This document shows, piece after piece, positions 7,246-9,885 of a stretch of DNA of 9,885 nt. Origin of the DNA: CG1-02-35-72 sp036170135 (GTDB lineage: Bacteria; Bacteroidota; Bacteroidia; Flavobacteriales; Flavobacteriaceae). The notes beneath the pieces are model-generated. The model was given only the letters and a program-made list of their open reading frames with translations, was not told the DNA's origin and did no database searches. The stretch is taken from positions 1-9,885 of the forward strand of contig JAVHOP010000098.1 of the NCBI GenBank assembly GCA_036170135.1. Reading direction: 5' to 3'. The position numbers and the translations under genes are program-made. Position 1 is the first letter of the stretch; every line of letters begins with the position of its first letter.

Positions 7246-9885
7246 AAGAAAATAGTTTAATTTTATTGGTATTGTTAAGTTTTTTTTGTTTTTGGTGTTC
7301 TGCACAAACCAATACCATTAAAATTACGGCACAATTAGATGAAGTAACCAATATCATCAATATTCAGCAAGAGATTTTATATACCAATACCTCGTTAGAT
7401 ACCTTAAAATTTATGTATCTAAATAACTGGCCTAATAGTTTTAAAGATCGTAAAACAGTATTAGCCAACCGCCTTTTAGATGATTTTGATCGTAAATTCC
7501 AATTTGCCAACATCAAACAACGTGGTTATACAAAAATTATCAGTTTGCAGGTTGATTATAAAGCAATTGATTTTAAATATACCAAAAATAATTCCGATAT
7601 TATTAGAGTGCCATTTTCAAGACAATTAGCACCAAACCAAAGTGCTCAAATTATTGCTACTTATCAAGTAAAATTACCCGATATTTCCTTAACGGGATAT
7701 GGCGGCGATTACTATAATTACTATTTAAAATATTGGTATCTCATTCCTGCCGTTTATGAAAATAGCGAATGGAAAACGATGCACAATATCAATTTAGATG
7801 ATTTATACAGTATGCCTTATACTTATGATATTGATTTTGAAGCACCCTCAAGGTTTCAATTGACTTCAAATTTATTAATAGAATCTTCTTTTTTAAAAAA
7901 TAACAAAATGCATTATTTAATGCATTGTAACGAAGTTAATGACGCCGAAATTTATTTGCAATCAGAAAGTCTATTCGAAAAATTTAGCACACCCAACGTT
8001 GATGTTTATACCGATATTAAAAGCGAAAATTTAAATCCGGCATTAAAATCTCAGATAATTAGCAGAGCCGTAGAATTTATAGAATCAAATTTAGGCTCCT
8101 ATCCTTATCCAAAAATGATTCTTACAAAAGTAGCTTACGATAAAAATCCGGTTTACGGATTTAACCAAATGCCAAAAATGTTACATCCATTTAATGATAC
8201 TTTTGAATGGGATATTAAAATCTTTAAAACCTTATCAGAAAAGTTTATCAATAGAAGCCTGCTATTTAATCATCGAGAAGACGCTTGGTTAGCCGACGGT
8301 TTGCAACTATATTTAATGATGCAATATGTTGATACTTATTATAAAGATGTTAAAGCGATTGGCACACTTTCAAAATTATGGGGCTTGCGAAAATTCTATA
8401 TCTCAAAATTAACCTTTAATGAAAAATACCCATTTGTTTATCAATTTGCCGCACGACAAAATTTAGACCAAGCCCTAAGCACTCAAAACGATTCTCTTTC
8501 TAATTTTAATCGGAAAATTGTCAATAAATATAAAGCTGGAATGGGTTTACAATATTTAGATGCTTATCTAGGCGATTCGATTGTAAAAAAGAGTTTTAAA
8601 ACATTTTATCAGCAATACAAACTCAAAAAAGCCAACAGCAAAGATTTTGAGTTGCTTGTAAGATCTAAAACCAATAAACCTGTTGACTGGTTTTTTAAGG
8701 ACTATATTCATACCAGTAAAAAAATTGATTACACTATTTCAAACTCTAAAATAATTGGAGATTCAATGGCTGTTACCATAAAGAATAATCGCAACATAAC
8801 AACACCTGTTATTTTATATGGTTTAAAAGACAAAAATATTGCCTTTAAAAAATGGTTTACCGATATCGATACCTCAAAAACAGTTACCATTCCGAATAAT
8901 CATTTAGACAAATTGGTTCTGAATTATGAAAATTTATATCCCGAATACAATTTGCGCAACAACTGGGAAAATCTTAATAAAACCCTTTTTAACCGTCCGT
9001 TGCAATTCCGATTTTTAAAAGATGTTGAAGACCCAAATTACAATCAAGTATTTTACAATGTTTATGGCAATTACAACTTTTACGATGGCTTTTTATTAGG
9101 TCCTAGAATTTACAATGAAACCTTTTTAAAGAAAAATATTTTATATAAAATTACACCAACATACGGATTTAAAAGTCAAACATTTACAGGCTCTTTTTCT
9201 TTGTTGTATAATTACTTTCCAGAAAATTCAAGCATTTATCAATACCGCGTTGGCATTGCCGGAAGTAGTTCTCATTTTGACAACGATTTACTTTTTACCA
9301 AATTCTCGCCTTTTATAAGCATTGATTTTAAGCGAAAAAGCCTCAGAGATGCCGGAGGCAAAAGTCTATTGATGCGTTATGTTACCGTAAATAGAGAAAA
9401 AAATTTAATTTCAAATCCAACCGATATCAACAATTACAATGTCTTTAACTTAAGATATGCTTTTAGTAAACCAGAAATTATAAGAGATTTAAGATATTAT
9501 CTCGATTTGCAATTAGATAATAAATTTAGCAAACTTTCCTTTGATTTTAGGTACAGAAAACTAACCGATTTAAATCGACAAATTGACTTTAGGTTATTTG
9601 CCGGAACTTTTATTTACAATAAAACCAACGGCGATTTTTTTAGTTTCGCTTTAAACAAACCAACCGATTACCTTTTTGACTATAATTATATTGGACGATC
9701 AGAAAAAACGGGATTTTTAAGTCAGCAAATCATCATCAACGAAGGTGGTTTTAAATCAAAAGTATCACAAAGTTTTGCCAATAAATGGGTTATAGCCACC
9801 AATCAAAGCGTTAGTATTTGGCGTTATCTTGAGGTTTATTCCGATTTTGGATTGGTTAAAAACCGCGGTAAAAACATGCACTTTT
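7242..9885 (+). CDS. M1-like (gluzincin) pseudo-peptidase with C-terminal barrel-like region, truncated by the window end
   Basis: The frame is open from TTG 7242 to the edge (881 codons visible, no stop). An in-frame TAA at 7233 and the lack of an earlier start fix the TTG, which overlaps the preceding stop (TTGA). Signal peptide: residues 1-21, CSA|Q cleavage. Residues about 22-200 resemble the M1 N-domain and about 200-490 the thermolysin-like core: GFNQM (306-310) sits where M1 enzymes have GAMEN, WLADG (349-353) aligns with WLNEG, and Tyr430 in YKAG matches the M1 active-site Tyr. The HExxH position (329-333, KTLSE, counted back from WLADG) lacks both His and Glu, and the third ligand Glu is Asp352. 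Zinc-dependent catalysis is therefore unlikely. From about 587 to the edge, alternating aromatic/polar strands suggest an outer-membrane beta-barrel (inference). Databases may label it an aminopeptidase. Confidence 0.82.
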   Translation, partial: MKENSLILLVLLSFFCFWCSAQTNTIKITAQLDEVTNIINIQQEILYTNTSLDTLKFMYLNNWPNSFKDRKTVLANRLLDDFDRKFQFANIKQRGYTKIISLQVDYKAIDFKYTKNNSDIIRVPFSRQLAPNQSAQIIATYQVKLPDISLTGYGGDYYNYYLKYWYLIPAVYENSEWKTMHNINLDDLYSMPYTYDIDFEAPSRFQLTSNLLIESSFLKNNKMHYLMHCNEVNDAEIYLQSESLFEKFSTPNVDVYTDIKSENLNPALKSQIISRAVEFIESNLGSYPYPKMILTKVAYDKNPVYGFNQMPKMLHPFNDTFEWDIKIFKTLSEKFINRSLLFNHREDAWLADGLQLYLMMQYVDTYYKDVKAIGTLSKLWGLRKFYISKLTFNEKYPFVYQFAARQNLDQALSTQNDSLSNFNRKIVNKYKAGMGLQYLDAYLGDSIVKKSFKTFYQQYKLKKANSKDFELLVRSKTNKPVDWFFKDYIHTSKKIDYTISNSKIIGDSMAVTIKNNRNITTPVILYGLKDKNIAFKKWFTDIDTSKTVTIPNNHLDKLVLNYENLYPEYNLRNNWENLNKTLFNRPLQFRFLKDVEDPNYNQVFYNVYGNYNFYDGFLLGPRIYNETFLKKNILYKITPTYGFKSQTFTGSFSLLYNYFPENSSIYQYRVGIAGSSSHFDNDLLFTKFSPFISIDFKRKSLRDAGGKSLLMRYVTVNREKNLISNPTDINNYNVFNLRYAFSKPEIIRDLRYYLDLQLDNKFSKLSFDFRYRKLTDLNRQIDFRLFAGTFIYNKTNGDFFSFALNKPTDYLFDYNYIGRSEKTGFLSQQIIINEGGFKSKVSQSFANKWVIATNQSVSIWRYLEVYSDFGLVKNRGKNMHF

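Noticed and set aside
7242..9885. Active M1 zinc aminopeptidase
   Set aside because: The overall layout fits M1, but no HExxH exists in the visible protein and the remaining zinc and substrate positions are altered, so an active-enzyme call is not supported.
1..9885. CRISPR arrays, tRNA/rRNA genes, insertion sequences, phage genes
   Set aside because: No regularly spaced repeats, cloverleaf-like segments, transposase frames or terminal inverted repeats were seen. Coding density and base composition are even throughout.

Overview
The window looks like chromosome from a member of the Bacteroidota, most likely the family Flavobacteriaceae. The DNA is strongly AT-rich, Shine-Dalgarno sequences are absent, and promoter-like TAnnTTTG (-7) motifs of the Bacteroidota type sit in the intergenic gaps. 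One secreted product ends in a type IX secretion (T9SS) type A sorting domain, a system confined to this phylum. I see no RNA genes, insertion sequences, phage genes or CRISPR arrays, so this is ordinary core-type chromosome with a few odd members.

Layout: positions 1-169 hold no gene. They contain a leftward promoter-like motif whose gene would lie beyond the left edge, and a weak AT-rich hairpin. Positions 170-2282 hold a leftward three-gene operon whose reading frames touch or overlap: a small PspC-domain membrane protein, a two-helix potassium channel with a cytoplasmic RCK/TrkA regulatory part, and an RmlD-like short-chain dehydrogenase/reductase. Positions 2283-2388 are a divergent promoter region. 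From 2389 to the right edge four genes run rightward: uvrA (nucleotide excision repair), a LOG/TIGR00730 family nucleotide phosphoribohydrolase, a secreted endonuclease/exonuclease/phosphatase (EEP) family protein with a T9SS sorting domain, and a large exported protein that runs off the right end.

The last gene is the most interesting item. It has the overall architecture of an M1 (gluzincin) aminopeptidase, followed by a region that looks like an outer-membrane beta-barrel. The HExxH zinc motif is absent, the third zinc ligand position is Asp instead of Glu, and the GAMEN substrate motif is changed to GFNQM. It should be read as a probable non-catalytic pseudo-peptidase. Its TTG start overlaps the stop codon of the T9SS-exported EEP enzyme, so the two envelope proteins are probably translationally coupled.

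Several starts need correction against a naive longest-frame call. uvrA most likely starts at TTG 2389, not TTG 2371, which lies inside the -7 promoter motif. The dehydrogenase most likely starts at ATG 1069, not TTG 1072. The final gene starts at TTG 7242.
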